Below are positions 1 to 10,145 of a DNA stretch of 64,000 bases, one piece after another. The translations under genes and the position numbers were made by a program. Under the pieces are notes generated by a model. It saw only the letters and a program-made list of their open reading frames with translations. It ran no database searches and was not told the DNA's origin. The DNA comes from Niastella soli (GTDB lineage Bacteria > Bacteroidota > Bacteroidia > Chitinophagales > Chitinophagaceae), in NCBI RefSeq assembly GCF_017742245.1, contig NZ_JAGHKO010000010.1, positions 372,001 through 436,000 of the forward strand, written 5' to 3'. Position 1 is the first letter of the stretch. Every line of letters starts with the position of its first letter.

Positions 1-1387
1 TGCAACGGTTCTTGATAAATGCATCCATTAACTGTTGTGCACTGCTGGTACTATTATCGAGCGCCTGCAACAGGTCTAACTTGGTATTGGCCACTATGGC
101 TTTGATCATGCTTTCATCGAAATCACCTTTTTTCAACAGCTCCAGTTGACCCATCAACAGGTCTTTCACGTCTTCCAGCTTCTGACCCTGTTTCGGCATA
201 CCAGCCATTATAAACACCCCATAGTCTTTATATTGCATCAAGCCAGCCTGTGTACCCTGAGCTTTCTGTTGCATATTCAGGTTCAGATCGAACAAACCAA
301 CTTTCCCGTTCGATAATATGGATGATGCCAGGTCCAGCACCATGGCTTCGTGGGCACTGGCGGCAGGAGTACGGAAACAAATACGCATGTTCTCGGCAGA
401 AGGTCCAAAGATCTCTTTCACAACAGGGGCTGTAATAGGCTTCTCGGGTGCGCTCTTATATTCCTGTACAGGTTTGGCTTGCATATAGCCAAATGTCTGC
501 TCTACTTTTTTGATCATTGCATTTGGATCAAAATCGCCCGACAAAATAATCCCCATGTTATTGGGCACGTAGTATTTGTTGTAGTAGTTCCTGATGGCAA
601 TTAAAGAAGGGTTCTTTAAATGTTCAATGGTGCCAATAGTTGATTGCTGTCCATAGTTATGCGTGGGGAACAGCCCTGCCATCATGGCTTCCTGCATTTT
701 GGCGCCATCATTATCAAGCGAGCGGTTCTTTTCTTCATATACGGCTTCCAGCTCAGTATGGAACAGGCGGAACACCGGTTTGCGGAAACGTTCTGCCTGA
801 ACGGCCAGGAATTTATCAACTGCATTGGATGGAATGTCTTCTTCATAAACAGTTTCCTCCACCCAGGTATGGGCATTGGTCTTTTGCGAACCAATATTGC
901 TCATTAACTTATCATATTCGTTAGCTATGGCAAAATGCGAAGCAACGCCGGAAATACTGTCTATTTTGTGATAGATGGCTACACGGGCAGCAGAATCTTT
1001 GGTAGCGCCATATTGCTCGTATAAGGCATCGATCTTATCTAAATACGGTTTTTCTTTTGCCCAGTCGAGCGAGCCATATTTATCGGTCCCTTTAAACAAC
1101 AGGTGCTCGAGGTAATGGGCCAACCCAGTATGATCTTTGGGGTCGTTGTTGCTGCCGGTGCGCACCGCCATGCGATATACAACACGTGGCTCTTTGTGAT
1201 TAACAGTTAAAATGACCGATAATCCATTCTTCAGGGTATAAAACCTGGTTTGCATGGGGTCATTGGTCACATATTTATAGGTGTAGCCACCAGCAGACGC
1301 CTGTTTCCACTGGAATTTGTTTTGGGCCATACTTTCACAGGCTGCCGAAAGGAGCAATAAGAGTGCAAAAACCTTGTTGAATTGCAT
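1..1387 (-). CDS. Secreted M16 family zinc metallopeptidase (insulinase/pitrilysin-like), 3' end outside window
   Basis: The protein reads off the left edge, so only about 462 N-terminal residues are present. It starts at the ATG complementary to 1385-1387 with a signal peptide (MQFNKVFALLLLLSAACESMAQ). The M16 zinc motif HxxEH is HYLEH at residues 91-95, in the context GLAHYLEHLLFKGT. The distal glutamate ligand is probably in the TELEAVYEE stretch near residues 211-219, which implies a longer linker than in classic pitrilysin. M16 enzymes degrade peptides inside a clamshell of two halves; the second half lies outside the window. The leader suggests a periplasmic or envelope location. Substrate unknown. 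Confidence 0.9.
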   Translation of the reverse strand, partial: MQFNKVFALLLLLSAACESMAQNKFQWKQASAGGYTYKYVTNDPMQTRFYTLKNGLSVILTVNHKEPRVVYRMAVRTGSNNDPKDHTGLAHYLEHLLFKGTDKYGSLDWAKEKPYLDKIDALYEQYGATKDSAARVAIYHKIDSISGVASHFAIANEYDKLMSNIGSQKTNAHTWVEETVYEEDIPSNAVDKFLAVQAERFRKPVFRLFHTELEAVYEEKNRSLDNDGAKMQEAMMAGLFPTHNYGQQSTIGTIEHLKNPSLIAIRNYYNKYYVPNNMGIILSGDFDPNAMIKKVEQTFGYMQAKPVQEYKSAPEKPITAPVVKEIFGPSAENMRICFRTPAASAHEAMVLDLASSILSNGKVGLFDLNLNMQQKAQGTQAGLMQYKDYGVFIMAGMPKQGQKLEDVKDLLMGQLELLKKGDFDESMIKAIVANTKLDLLQALDNSTSSAQQLMDAFIKNRC

Positions 1388-3082
1388 AATACGTGGTTTA
1401 CATCATTTTTTTTGCTGAAAAACGGAGGGGGAATCATGTAGTCAAAAGCATGCCTCAATTGCCAGCGGGTTGAACAAAAAGTTTAGACTATTGGTAAAAC
1501 GGGTCTAAGGCTGCAAGTATCCCCTGAAAGCCACACTTTTTTGCCGAAAACTGTATAACTGGTTTATATCACATACGAACGGTTTGCGTAGGCCGGCACC
1601 CCGCATAAAAAACCGGCATTAGGGCTAAGTCTTTGATCCTGGTCAACTTTTAGTTTGGCTTGATAGCATTGTTGTGGGGAGCTCTGAGTATGCGCTGGAG
1701 ACTCCGGTAGTATGACCACTTCCTGACCACTTCCAGGCAACTACGCTACATTCTGACGGCCACCCAACTATTCTTTGCCAGCCGGCTGTTACCGATAATA
1801 GCCTGAATTAAAATCACAGGAACCAGATCGAACTGCATCTATACCGATATAGAAACCTAATGCGCCCACGATCCCGACAAATTCCCCTCTCTATTCATTT
1901 TGGCGGCAAGACGTTTTCTCTAACGTTATAGCAAAAGTGATGCTAATTGCCAGCCACGCGATCTAACGCAAAAACACATCCTAAGGATCAGGTTGAAAAG
2001 TTGGGGAATTTAAACACAACTGCTTAATATGGTGATAAAAGCATAATAAAAACCGGGCAGGACCCTAGTCAGACATAGTGCAGATCCTAGTGATATATAT
2101 CACTTATATACTAAATATCCCACCGAACGGCAAGGAAAATCCCACAAAAATGCCACTGAGCAGTGGCGTTTTGGTGGCATTTCGGTGGCGTTTCAGTGGC
2201 GTTTTTAGGCGGGAAATGGCCTGTAGGACTACATCTGGAGAGAATCTGACTGGAAGTAAACTGCAGGATGACCAGGACTTAACATGGTTTCGGTATAGAT
2301 ATACACCTATTTCGGTGACATCTAAGCGATAATAGGCCTAAAAAGCCTTTGATTGCGCCGAATGGAGATTATTCTTACTAAGGTAAAATAAGGGCCAGAA
2401 TGGTTTCTTATAATGCTACAGGCAGGTTGTGCCAGGACAGTCCATATCTTTTAAAAACCAAGGTTTACCATTGCCAGTAAGTGGGGCTTAATTGCCGCAC
2501 CGGATATTCCAGACCGTAAAAATTTAATCCCCATTCCTCAACAACTCCCATCCCAACCGCCTGAGCCGCCCGCAATTGCCTTCCATATTGCATTAGTATC
2601 ATGCTGGGTTTAAGCACATCATTGTTCGGGATTTCTTCGGGTCTCTCTAAGGGAAACACCCGGTTTTCATTGGGAAAAGCCGAACAAGACCCGAACAAAC
2701 CCCAGCGTCCTCCCGGCCCATACCCGAAGCAATTCCCCCCGCATAACCTTCGCATACAGCTGTTTTTTTGACTGGCATAAGGTTGTAGTGTTGATAAATT
2801 ATCCAGCTGACTGGAAAATCAGGTTTCGCATTTGTTTGTTATTAAGTTCGTAAGACCTGTTGCCTGTTGCGCCTTTTTGCACTCTTTGAACTTTTGTTAA
2901 ATGATATTATTAGTCAGCGATGCAGAAACGTGAAAACCAGCAATTAAAAAGCAAAAAAATTACAGGGCGGTGCATCAGGAAGTGTTGAAGAAGTTATCTT
3001 AGCATTTGCACAAATTTTGTTCGGTTTGGGTATATAACAGAAAGGAAGAAGATCGATCATTAATTCATTCAATTTTTCAATT
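1388..3082. other. 1.7-kb gene-poor intergenic region
   Basis: No convincing coding region is seen on either strand. The region holds an 11-bp repeat pair (1714-1735), an inverted unit plus a four-copy 11-bp array (2147-2205), and AT-rich promoter-like DNA before the gene at 3083. A 96-codon open frame on the minus strand at 2465-2755 is Gly/Arg-rich at its start, matches nothing I recognise and was not called. Confidence 0.5.
2147..2205. repeat. 11-bp tandem array with an inverted first unit
   Basis: Four head-to-tail copies of an 11-mer (agtggcgtttt, ggtggcatttc, ggtggcgtttc, agtggcgtttt) run from 2162 to 2205. An inverted copy (aaaatgccactg) stands immediately upstream, so the first unit can fold into a hairpin of about 12 bp with a 2-nt loop. 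The same architecture recurs with a different unit at 49264-49341. Confidence 0.75.
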
Positions 3083-4315
3083 ATGAGGCTATACAGTGTA
3101 ATGGCTATTTTGTTTTCTTTAATGCTGGGATCAGAAGTAGAAAGTAAGAAGCCGGAGGCACCCACTGCCTACGCCCCCCGGCCTACTGTCCAGATCATAA
3201 CAGGTGCTGATCAAACTGATAAATACCTTCCGCTTCTCAAAAATAAACGGGTAGCAATTCTGGCCAACCCTACTACCATCATTGGCAAAAGACACCTGGT
3301 AGATAGCCTTATAAACCGCGGGGTAAAATTCGTAAAAGCATTTGGTCCCGAACATGGCTTCAGGGGTAAGGCCAGTGCCGGGATCCATGTAACTGATGAG
3401 ACCGATTCAGCTACCGGCATTCCAATCATTTCTTTATATGGTTCTAAAAGAAAACCAACAGAAGCCGATCTGGCCGATGTTGATATAATGATCTTCGACG
3501 TACAGGATGTGGGTTGCCGTTTTTATACCTATATCAACGTGCTGCGGGATGTGATGGAAGCCTGCGCTGAAAACAATAAAGAACTGTTGATCCTCGACCG
3601 GCCCAATCCCAATGGCTACCTGGTGGATGGCCCTATTCTCGATATGAAAAACAAATCCGGTATCGGGCAGTTTCCTATTCCCATTGCCCATGGCATGACC
3701 ATTGCCGAATTTGCCAAAATGATCAACGGCGAAGGCTGGCTGCCCGGCAAAAAAACCTGTAAGCTCACCATTATTCCAGTAAAGAATTACAAACATGATA
3801 TGGACTATGTGCTGCCGGTAAAACCTTCTCCCAATTTAAATACACAGCAAAGCATTCTATTATATCCATCTACCTGTTTGTTTGAAGGGGTTGCCGTTAA
3901 CCTGGGTCGCGGCACCCAATTTCCCTTTACCATTTTGGGCGCGCCGGTGTTAAAAGACAAATACTCCTTTTCTTTTACTCCGGTTAGCATTCCGGGCATG
4001 AGTGAAACCCCGTTATATATGAATGAAGTTTGTTACGGGATCGATCTGCGCAAATATGATGTATCAAAACTCCGCAAAACCAAAAGGATCAATATTGAAT
4101 GGATGATTGAATTATATAACGCATTTCCTGATAAAGCCCGGTTCTTTGACCGGTCTATCAGCAAACAGATCGGTAATATCGATTACCTGGCCGGCGTTTC
4201 CGAATTCAAAAAACAGATCATGGAAGGCAAATCAGTAAAAGAGATCCAGGACTCCTGGGAACCGGGCCTGTCGCAATATAAACAGATGCGGAAGAAGTAT
4301 TTGTTGTACCCGTAA
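3083..4315 (+). CDS. namZ: NamZ-type exo-beta-N-acetylmuramidase (DUF1343, GH171)
   Basis: A 410-aa secreted protein. The start at 3083 gives a short hydrophobic leader (MRLYSVMAILFSLMLGSEVES). Family signatures are FGPEHGFRG, VQDVGCRFYTYI and LDRPNPNG, then PIAHGMTIAEFA. DUF1343 proteins such as NamZ remove MurNAc from the non-reducing ends of peptidoglycan fragments and usually act in the periplasm in cell-wall recycling. The length fits the family. The gene is monocistronic: a gene-poor gap lies upstream and repeat-rich DNA downstream. Family membership is confident; exolytic activity is inferred from characterised homologues. Confidence 0.85.
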   Translation: MRLYSVMAILFSLMLGSEVESKKPEAPTAYAPRPTVQIITGADQTDKYLPLLKNKRVAILANPTTIIGKRHLVDSLINRGVKFVKAFGPEHGFRGKASAGIHVTDETDSATGIPIISLYGSKRKPTEADLADVDIMIFDVQDVGCRFYTYINVLRDVMEACAENNKELLILDRPNPNGYLVDGPILDMKNKSGIGQFPIPIAHGMTIAEFAKMINGEGWLPGKKTCKLTIIPVKNYKHDMDYVLPVKPSPNLNTQQSILLYPSTCLFEGVAVNLGRGTQFPFTILGAPVLKDKYSFSFTPVSIPGMSETPLYMNEVCYGIDLRKYDVSKLRKTKRINIEWMIELYNAFPDKARFFDRSISKQIGNIDYLAGVSEFKKQIMEGKSVKEIQDSWEPGLSQYKQMRKKYLLYP

Positions 4316-4710
4316 GATCAGGAGCAATTAACAATAAACAAGTATCTGGGAATATAACAGCCAAAGTAAGAAGTAGGAAGTAGGAAGTATGAATATCTGC
4401 ATTTCCTACTTCTTACCTCCTACTTCCTACCTCTTACTTCCTTCGGTCGCCGAAGCCTTGGCGCAGGTGACCTACCTCCTTCCCATATCAACATAATCAA
4501 CGCTATCAACTCCGCCTTGTTAGCTGATCAACAGGTTAACTGGTCAACCTCCAATCTCTTATCTCTTACCTCCTACCTCCTACCCTCCCCCAGCTTATTT
4601 TTTCTTTCCTTCATTTTTTTTCTCTAACTTAATAGAGGAAAATTAACGATTGCCATTATCACAAGCTGACCTTATTATTCCGTTCCCTGCGAACTTAAAT
4701 ACATTGCCAT
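4316..4710. repeat. Mosaic of 7-bp and 9-bp tandem repeats
   Basis: Copies of the AAGTAGG heptamer (about 4368-4391) face inverted copies (CCTACTT, about 4406-4442), giving a long potential stem. A shared segment reading ccgaagccttggcgcaggtg follows at 4451-4470, close to a segment at 35131-35150. Next come 9-mer units of the ATCAACTCC type, a ggttaactggtcaac element, and more CCTACCT units (to about 4586). No gene is visible. The last 90 bases are AT-rich and presumably carry the promoter of the cox cluster. Confidence 0.8.
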
Positions 4711-5160
4711 ATGCAACTAGCAGGGAAACATGTGTTACATGCAGCGCCACCCAAAGTTTGGGCGACCCTGATGAACAAAGATACCCTTGCCCGGGTAGTG
4801 CCCGGCATTTCCCATCTTGAAGAAACCGGTGATCATACTTATAAATCAACGCTCGACATAAAGTTGGGTCCCGTCAATGGCTCCTTTACCGGCAACCTGC
4901 AGCTGGATGATCTGCAGGAGCCAAGCAGCTTTACACTAAAAGGTCAACAAAACAGTAAAATAGGCAATGCCAATGCCGCCATTAAGATCAACCTACTACC
5001 CGTAGGCACTAATGATACAGAGATCGCCTTTGAAGGTGATGTAAAATTGAGCGGCATGCTGGCTTCGCTGGGGCAACGGGTCATGGGTGGGGTATCTAAC
5101 ACGCTCAGCAAACAATTTTTTGCAAACCTGGAAAAGGAACTCAACAACACGACCGCTTAA
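4711..5160 (+). CDS. coxG: CoxG-like SRPBCC family protein (CO dehydrogenase subunit G family)
   Basis: 149 aa without a signal peptide. The fold signature is the CoxG/SRPBCC type: an N-terminal strand ([13 protein letters not shown]), PxxVWATLMN, VPGISHLEE, then a central [16 protein letters not shown] segment and a C-terminal helix. CoxG proteins accompany CO-dehydrogenase-type molybdenum hydroxylases and are implicated in membrane recruitment or quinone binding of the enzyme. It is the first gene of the cluster, 35 bp before the iron-sulfur subunit gene. The role is inferred from context. Confidence 0.85.
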   Translation: MQLAGKHVLHAAPPKVWATLMNKDTLARVVPGISHLEETGDHTYKSTLDIKLGPVNGSFTGNLQLDDLQEPSSFTLKGQQNSKIGNANAAIKINLLPVGTNDTEIAFEGDVKLSGMLASLGQRVMGGVSNTLSKQFFANLEKELNNTTA

Positions 5161-5195
5161 AAATATATTGTTCAAATACTAAACCAACAAACTAC

Positions 5196-5681
5196 ATGAG
5201 TACCAGGATCAATGTTACTGTAAACGGTTTGCAATACAGTCATATGGTTGAACCCCGGCTACTACTGGTCAACTACTTACGCGATGTATTGCGGCTAACA
5301 GGCACCCATGTGGGCTGCGATACCAGCAGTTGTGGCGCCTGCACTATACATGTAAATGGCAAAGCAACCAAATGCTGTACGCTGCTGGCTGTTCAGGCCG
5401 ATGGTTGCGAAATAACCACCATTGAAGGATTGTCGCACAACGGCGAATTGCATCCGCTGCAGGAAGGGTTTAATGAATGCCATGGACTGCAATGTGGTTT
5501 TTGTACGCCAGGGATGATCATGATGGCTGCAGACCTGCTGCAACACAATCCACAACCAACGGAAGAGTCTATTCGCCATGCATTGGAAGGAAACTTCTGT
5601 CGCTGTACGGGGTATCAGAATATTGTAAAATCAGTTCAGTACGCTGCGGAGAAGATGAAGATGAGCGAAGCGGTACACTGA
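5196..5681 (+). CDS. coxS: [2Fe-2S] small subunit of a xanthine dehydrogenase/CO dehydrogenase family enzyme
   Basis: 161 aa, the usual length for CoxS-type subunits. The N-terminal plant-ferredoxin-like cluster is C41-x4-C46-x2-C49-x11-C61 (CDTSSCGAC). The C-terminal helical domain carries the second cluster, C100-GF-C103 and C135-R-C137 ([12 protein letters not shown]). The subunit passes electrons from the molybdenum centre to FAD. It lies between coxG and the large subunit gene. The 101-bp gap before coxL contains AAGTAGG-type heptamers (5692-5718), unusual inside an operon. Confidence 0.93.
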   Translation: MSTRINVTVNGLQYSHMVEPRLLLVNYLRDVLRLTGTHVGCDTSSCGACTIHVNGKATKCCTLLAVQADGCEITTIEGLSHNGELHPLQEGFNECHGLQCGFCTPGMIMMAADLLQHNPQPTEESIRHALEGNFCRCTGYQNIVKSVQYAAEKMKMSEAVH

Positions 5682-5691
5682 ATGGGCCGAA

Positions 5692-5718
5692 ATAAGAAGT
5701 AAGAAGTAGGAAGTAGGA
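5692..5718. repeat. AAGTAGG-type heptamer array inside the cox cluster
   Basis: The sequence aataagaagtaagaag, followed by taggaagtaggatg, is a 7-bp-period run of about four units directly after the coxS stop codon. Confidence 0.75.
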
Positions 5719-5782
5719 TGTACGAAGTGCCAGGTCTGAACCTCCAAATTCATTTACATTAACAATAACCTAATTACATTAT

Positions 5783-8164
5783 ATGAGCACCAATGGATTA
5801 ATAGGCCGGTCCGTAAAACGGGTTGAAGATAAACGGTTCACTACTGGCCATGGAAATTATACCGACGACATTATTCTACCCCAGCAAACCTACGCGGTGT
5901 TTGTGCGAAGCCAGTATGCCCATGCACGGATCGTGCGTGTTGATACCAGTGTGGCCAGGGCCATGCCGGGCGTAATAGCCATTTTTACCGGTGCCGACCT
6001 GGCTAACGTAAATGGCGTTCCCTGCGGCTGGCAGGTGAATTTCAAAAACGGCGATACCATGAAGGAACCCAAACATCCCCTGCTGGTGGCCGACAAAGCC
6101 CGGCATGTAGGCGATGCTATTGCCATTGTTATCGCTGAATCAAAAGACCAGGCTACCGATGCCGCCGAAGCAGTAGAAGTGGAATTGGAAGAACTGCCTT
6201 GCGTGGTGGATGCTTATAAAGCCGTGCAACCCGGCGCTGCCCTGGTACATGACGACGTGCCTAATAATAAAAGTTTTGACTGGGCCCTTGGCAATCCGTT
6301 GGAAGAGGTGAAAGAAGCCATGGACAAAGCCACGCATGTGACCACCCTTGAATTCGTGAACCAACGCCTGGTGCCAAATGCCATTGAGCCACGCAGCTAT
6401 AATAGTTCATATGATCCGGTTTCGGAAAAATATACCCTGTATACCAGTTCACAAAACCCCCACCTGATCCGTTTACTGATGTGCGCTTTCGTATTGGGTA
6501 TCCCTGAACATAAAGTGCGCGTGGTGAGCCCTGATGTAGGGGGCGGTTTTGGCAGTAAGATCTTTCATTATACCGAAGAAGCTTTGCTTACCTGGTGTAG
6601 CAAGCAACTAAACCGTCCGGTAAAATGGACATCAGAAAGAAGTGAAAGTTTCTTGCTCGACGCACATGGCCGCGATCATGTTACCAAAGCTGAAATGGGT
6701 TTTGATGAGGAAGGAAAGATCGTGGCGCTGCGAGTAAAGACCTACGCCAATCTCGGTGCTTATTTATCAACATTCAGCAGTTGCATACCCACCTATTTAC
6801 ATGGCACCCTGCTGCAAGGCCTATATACCACCCCTAAAATAAATGTTGATGTAACTGCTGTTTTCACTAATACCACCCCGGTAGATGCCTACCGCGGCGC
6901 CGGTCGTCCGGAAGCTACCTACTTACTGGAACGGTTGATCGACCTGGCTGCCCTGGAAATGGACGTTGACCCGGCCGACCTGCGTTTTAGAAATTTTATT
7001 CCACCATTTGATGGCGTACAACAACCCGGTTATCAAACCCAGGTAGCGCTGCAATACGACAGCGGCAACTATGAGGGTGTTTTAAAGAAAGGGTTGGAAA
7101 TGGTGAATTATCCCGAAGTACGCCGTGCTCAACAGGAAGCCGCCCACAATGGTAAACTGGTGGGCATTGGCTTCTCTACGTATATTGAAGCCTGTGGCAT
7201 TGCGCCATCGGCTGTTGTAGGCTCACTCGGTTGCCGGGCCGGTTTGTTTGAAGTGGGCCAGGTTCGCGTACAACCTACCGGCAAGGTTAGCGTATACACC
7301 GGCTCACATTCGCATGGCCAGGGCCATGAAACCACTTTTGCCCAGATAGTGGCCGATAAGTTAGGCATTAATCTTACAGACGTGGAAGTGGTGCATGGCG
7401 ACAGCGACAGCGTAGCTTTTGGAATGGGTACTTATGGATCACGCAGCCTGGCAGTTGGCGGCAGCGCGATCATGAAAAGCATCGAAAAGATCATTGAAAA
7501 GGGAAAGAAGATAGCCGCCCATAAACTCGAAGCCAGTGCTGATGATATTGAATTCGCATCGGGCAAGTTCACCGTGAAAGGCACTGATAGATCAATCGGG
7601 TTTGGGGAAATAGCGCTCACCGCCTATGTGCCGCATGTGTATCCCAAAGACCTGGAACCGGGTCTTGACTTCAGCAGCTTTTATGATCCCGCCAATTTCA
7701 CGTATCCATTTGGCTGTCATATTGCCGTAGTGGAAGTTGATAAAGAAACCGGCAAGGTATCGTTAAAACGCTTTGTGGCGGTAGACGATGTGGGCAATGT
7801 GATCAATCCCATGATCGTAGAGGGACAGATCCATGGTGGTGTGGTACAGGGTATTGGCCAGGCACTGTTTGAAGGCGCCGAATACGACGAGAACGGACAA
7901 CTCACCAATGGTTCGTATATGGATTACTGCATGCCAAGGGCCGATGACCTGCCGATGTTTGAGACTGCCAGTCAGGTAACACCCTGTCCTCACAATCCAT
8001 TAGGCGTGAAAGGCGCCGGCGAGGCTGGTACCATTGGCAGCGCACCTGCTATTGTCAATGCCGTGATAGATGCCCTGTGGAGCGGTGGTCATAAGGTAAA
8101 GGATATTCGTATGCCGCTTACCTCAGAGCGCGTGTGGAGGGCGATGAATGAGTTGATCAGTTGA
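5783..8164 (+). CDS. coxL: Form II CoxL-like molybdopterin-binding large subunit (aldehyde/CO dehydrogenase family)
   Basis: 793 aa, full length for the family. The active-site loop reads AYRGAGR (369-375). This is the form II signature; bona fide aerobic CO dehydrogenases (form I) have AYXCSFR with a catalytic cysteine. The general base glutamate is E747 in KGAGEAGT, and the molybdopterin-binding glycine motif DVGGGFGSK is at 251-259. It should oxidise a small carbonyl or aromatic/heterocyclic substrate with water as oxygen donor. CO oxidation by form II enzymes is doubtful. The S-L-M gene order also fits form II. Substrate unknown. Confidence 0.93.
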   Translation: MSTNGLIGRSVKRVEDKRFTTGHGNYTDDIILPQQTYAVFVRSQYAHARIVRVDTSVARAMPGVIAIFTGADLANVNGVPCGWQVNFKNGDTMKEPKHPLLVADKARHVGDAIAIVIAESKDQATDAAEAVEVELEELPCVVDAYKAVQPGAALVHDDVPNNKSFDWALGNPLEEVKEAMDKATHVTTLEFVNQRLVPNAIEPRSYNSSYDPVSEKYTLYTSSQNPHLIRLLMCAFVLGIPEHKVRVVSPDVGGGFGSKIFHYTEEALLTWCSKQLNRPVKWTSERSESFLLDAHGRDHVTKAEMGFDEEGKIVALRVKTYANLGAYLSTFSSCIPTYLHGTLLQGLYTTPKINVDVTAVFTNTTPVDAYRGAGRPEATYLLERLIDLAALEMDVDPADLRFRNFIPPFDGVQQPGYQTQVALQYDSGNYEGVLKKGLEMVNYPEVRRAQQEAAHNGKLVGIGFSTYIEACGIAPSAVVGSLGCRAGLFEVGQVRVQPTGKVSVYTGSHSHGQGHETTFAQIVADKLGINLTDVEVVHGDSDSVAFGMGTYGSRSLAVGGSAIMKSIEKIIEKGKKIAAHKLEASADDIEFASGKFTVKGTDRSIGFGEIALTAYVPHVYPKDLEPGLDFSSFYDPANFTYPFGCHIAVVEVDKETGKVSLKRFVAVDDVGNVINPMIVEGQIHGGVVQGIGQALFEGAEYDENGQLTNGSYMDYCMPRADDLPMFETASQVTPCPHNPLGVKGAGEAGTIGSAPAIVNAVIDALWSGGHKVKDIRMPLTSERVWRAMNELIS

Positions 8165-8337
8165 CCATTTGATCAGGTTGATAGGGTCGATAGAGTTGAT
8201 AAGGAATCACGTTCCCGTTTGACAGCCTGTCCCGACTTGTCGGGATTTCACGATTCACCATTGCCTATTTCCCATTGCCTTTTCACGTCTGCCGATTCAC
8301 GATTCACGATTTACAAAAACCTTAATTAATAAGCATT
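8165..8337. repeat. Repeat mosaic between coxL and coxM
   Basis: The region contains 9-mer units of the GTTGATAGG type (8177-8203) and a CCCGACTTGTCGGG palindrome (8230-8245) followed by ATTTCAC. CCCATTGCC-like units and a 7-bp array (gattcac, 8291-8311) follow. The same palindrome context recurs at 29390-29420 and 57295-57325. A transcript covering coxL and coxM would have to cross this structured DNA. Confidence 0.75.
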
Positions 8338-9174
8338 ATGATCCCAGTTGCATTTGACTATGAAAAAGTAAAAACAGTAGAAGAAGCCATTGCCGCTTTA
8401 TCGGGCGACGATCTCAAAATACTGGCCGGTGGCCATAGCCTGATACCTGCCATGAAGCTGCGGTTAAGCCGGCCGGGTAAACTGATTGATATTGGCGGTA
8501 TTACCGCTTTAAAAGATATAAAAGAAGAAGATGGGGAGATTGTGATCGGCGCCGGCGCTACCCATGCAGATATCATGTATCATAACCTTATCAGAACACA
8601 CCTGCCCTTCTTCACAGAAGGTGCTGCCACGATTGGCGATATGCAGGTCCGTAATTGGGGGACCATTGGAGGCAGTCTGGCGCATGCCGATCCGGCTGCA
8701 GACTGGCCGGCCATGGTGCTGGCAGCCGACGCCACCATTGAGATGCAGGGAGTCAAAGGAAGACGCAACATAAAAGCCACTGAATTCTTTACCGGACTGT
8801 TTGCAACCGTGCTGGAACCGAATGAGCTTATCACAGCCGTTCGCATTGCCATTCCACCTGATGGCACCAAAAGTACCTATCAAAAATTTGCCCAACCTGC
8901 TTCGCGGTTTGCGCTGGCCGCTTGTGCCGTTATGCGCTTTCCTGATGGCCGAACAAATATCGCCTTTACGGGTGTGGGGGACCATGCATTTCGTGATACT
9001 GGCGCTGAACAGGCAATAAGCGGAAAGGCAATCGATGATGCGTCTGTAGAAGCAGCCATGCTGGCTGCTTTACAAAATGTAGACGTAATGAGTGATCATT
9101 ATGCATCGGAGCCCTACCGGAGGCATTTATCGAAGGTGTATTTGAAAAAAGCCCTGATGGCAGTGAAAAGCTAA
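8338..9174 (+). CDS. coxM: FAD-binding medium subunit of the form II CO dehydrogenase-like enzyme
   Basis: 278 aa with the FAD_binding_5 and CO_deh_flav_C architecture. Visible flavin motifs are AGGHSLIPAMKLR (around residues 31-43) and the paired loop TIGDMQVRNWGTIGGSLAHA (around 103-122). The subunit accepts electrons from the [2Fe-2S] subunit and passes them to the respiratory chain or another acceptor. The start ATG follows the coxL stop by 173 bp of repeats. It is the third structural gene of the S-L-M set. Confidence 0.93.
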   Translation: MIPVAFDYEKVKTVEEAIAALSGDDLKILAGGHSLIPAMKLRLSRPGKLIDIGGITALKDIKEEDGEIVIGAGATHADIMYHNLIRTHLPFFTEGAATIGDMQVRNWGTIGGSLAHADPAADWPAMVLAADATIEMQGVKGRRNIKATEFFTGLFATVLEPNELITAVRIAIPPDGTKSTYQKFAQPASRFALAACAVMRFPDGRTNIAFTGVGDHAFRDTGAEQAISGKAIDDASVEAAMLAALQNVDVMSDHYASEPYRRHLSKVYLKKALMAVKS

Positions 9175-9193
9175 AAGAGATCTAAGGTATAGT

Positions 9194-10108
9194 TTGACGC
9201 TCCAACTACACGATATACAATCCATGCTTCTTCAACAAGGGTATATCACTGACAGATCCGTGGCCATGTCAGTGTTCCTCTCGTTGCAGTTGAACAAGCC
9301 TTTGTTAATTGAAGGTCCGGCAGGCGTGGGCAAAACAGAGATCGCCAAAGTAATGGCCAATGCTTTGCAAACCGATCTTATTCGCCTGCAATGTTATGAA
9401 GGGCTCGATGCCACGCATGCCCTGTACGAATGGAATTACCAGCGGCAACTGTTGCACCTAAAAATGACAGAACACGATACCCACACCATTGATGAAAAAG
9501 AACGGACTATCTTCAGCGAACCCTTTCTGATGAAACGCCCTTTGTTACAGGCTATCACCCATACGCAACAACCTGTTCTATTAATTGATGAAGTTGACCG
9601 CAGCGACGAAGAGTTTGAAAGTTTTTTATTGGAAGTACTGAGCGACTGGCAGATCACCATCCCGGAAATAGGCACTATAAAAGCTACCCATATACCACAG
9701 GTAATACTTACTGGTAATAGGACCCGCGAATTAAGTGAAGCCCTGCGGCGCCGCTGTTTGTACCTGTATATCGACTATCCTGATTTTGAAAAAGAATGGC
9801 TGATCGTAAAAAATAAAGTCCCGGCCATCGATGCAAAGCTTAGTGAACAGATCACCCGGTTTATGCAGGAACTGCGAAAAATGAAACTGGAGAAAACACC
9901 AGGCCTTGCTGAAACGCTGGACTGGGCCATGGCCTTATCGGCGTTGCACATTGATCACCTCGATAAAACCATCATTGAACAAACGCTGGGTGTGGTGTTA
10001 AAAGAATGGCAGGATACAAGACAAGTGCAGCTCTCATTGAGTGAGCTACTTGAAAAAACAGGCATCAACCCAAAAGTGGAATTAACAGATCATAAGAGCC
10101 CGAAGTAG
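9194..10108 (+). CDS. coxD: CoxD-like MoxR-type AAA+ ATPase
   Basis: 304 aa from a TTG start at 9194; an in-frame ATG at 9224 is an alternative. The Walker A motif is GPAGVGKT (41-48) and Walker B is LLIDEVDRSDEEFE. An arginine-rich stretch (NRTRELSEALRRRC) matches sensor and arginine-finger regions of MoxR ATPases. In Oligotropha, CoxD helps mature the Mo-Cu site of CO dehydrogenase; in form II clusters the same ATPase/VWA pair probably acts as a chaperone for the large subunit. It begins 19 bp after coxM. Its stop codon TAG lies in an AAGTAGG repeat unit. Confidence 0.9.
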   Translation: MTLQLHDIQSMLLQQGYITDRSVAMSVFLSLQLNKPLLIEGPAGVGKTEIAKVMANALQTDLIRLQCYEGLDATHALYEWNYQRQLLHLKMTEHDTHTIDEKERTIFSEPFLMKRPLLQAITHTQQPVLLIDEVDRSDEEFESFLLEVLSDWQITIPEIGTIKATHIPQVILTGNRTRELSEALRRRCLYLYIDYPDFEKEWLIVKNKVPAIDAKLSEQITRFMQELRKMKLEKTPGLAETLDWAMALSALHIDHLDKTIIEQTLGVVLKEWQDTRQVQLSLSELLEKTGINPKVELTDHKSPK

Positions 10109-10145
10109 GAAGCAAGATGTAAGAAATGTCTTTATTTCATTAAAG

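Noticed and set aside
2162-2205. 11-bp array as a replication-origin iteron set
   Set aside because: No replication initiator gene, DnaA boxes or AT-rich unwinding region were recognised nearby; the units are G/T-rich and short.
2465-2755. 96-codon open frame on the minus strand in the 1.7-kb gap
   Set aside because: Gly/Arg-rich start, no signal peptide, no family resemblance and no promoter or neighbour support. Probably chance.
2944-3165. 73-codon minus-strand frame before the NamZ gene
   Set aside because: It overlaps the NamZ signal-peptide region on the opposite strand and looks like a shadow of its 5' region.
4366-4450. Inverted heptamer repeats as a CRISPR array or attachment site
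   Set aside because: Units are only 7 bp with no unique spacers of regular length, and no cas or integrase genes are present.
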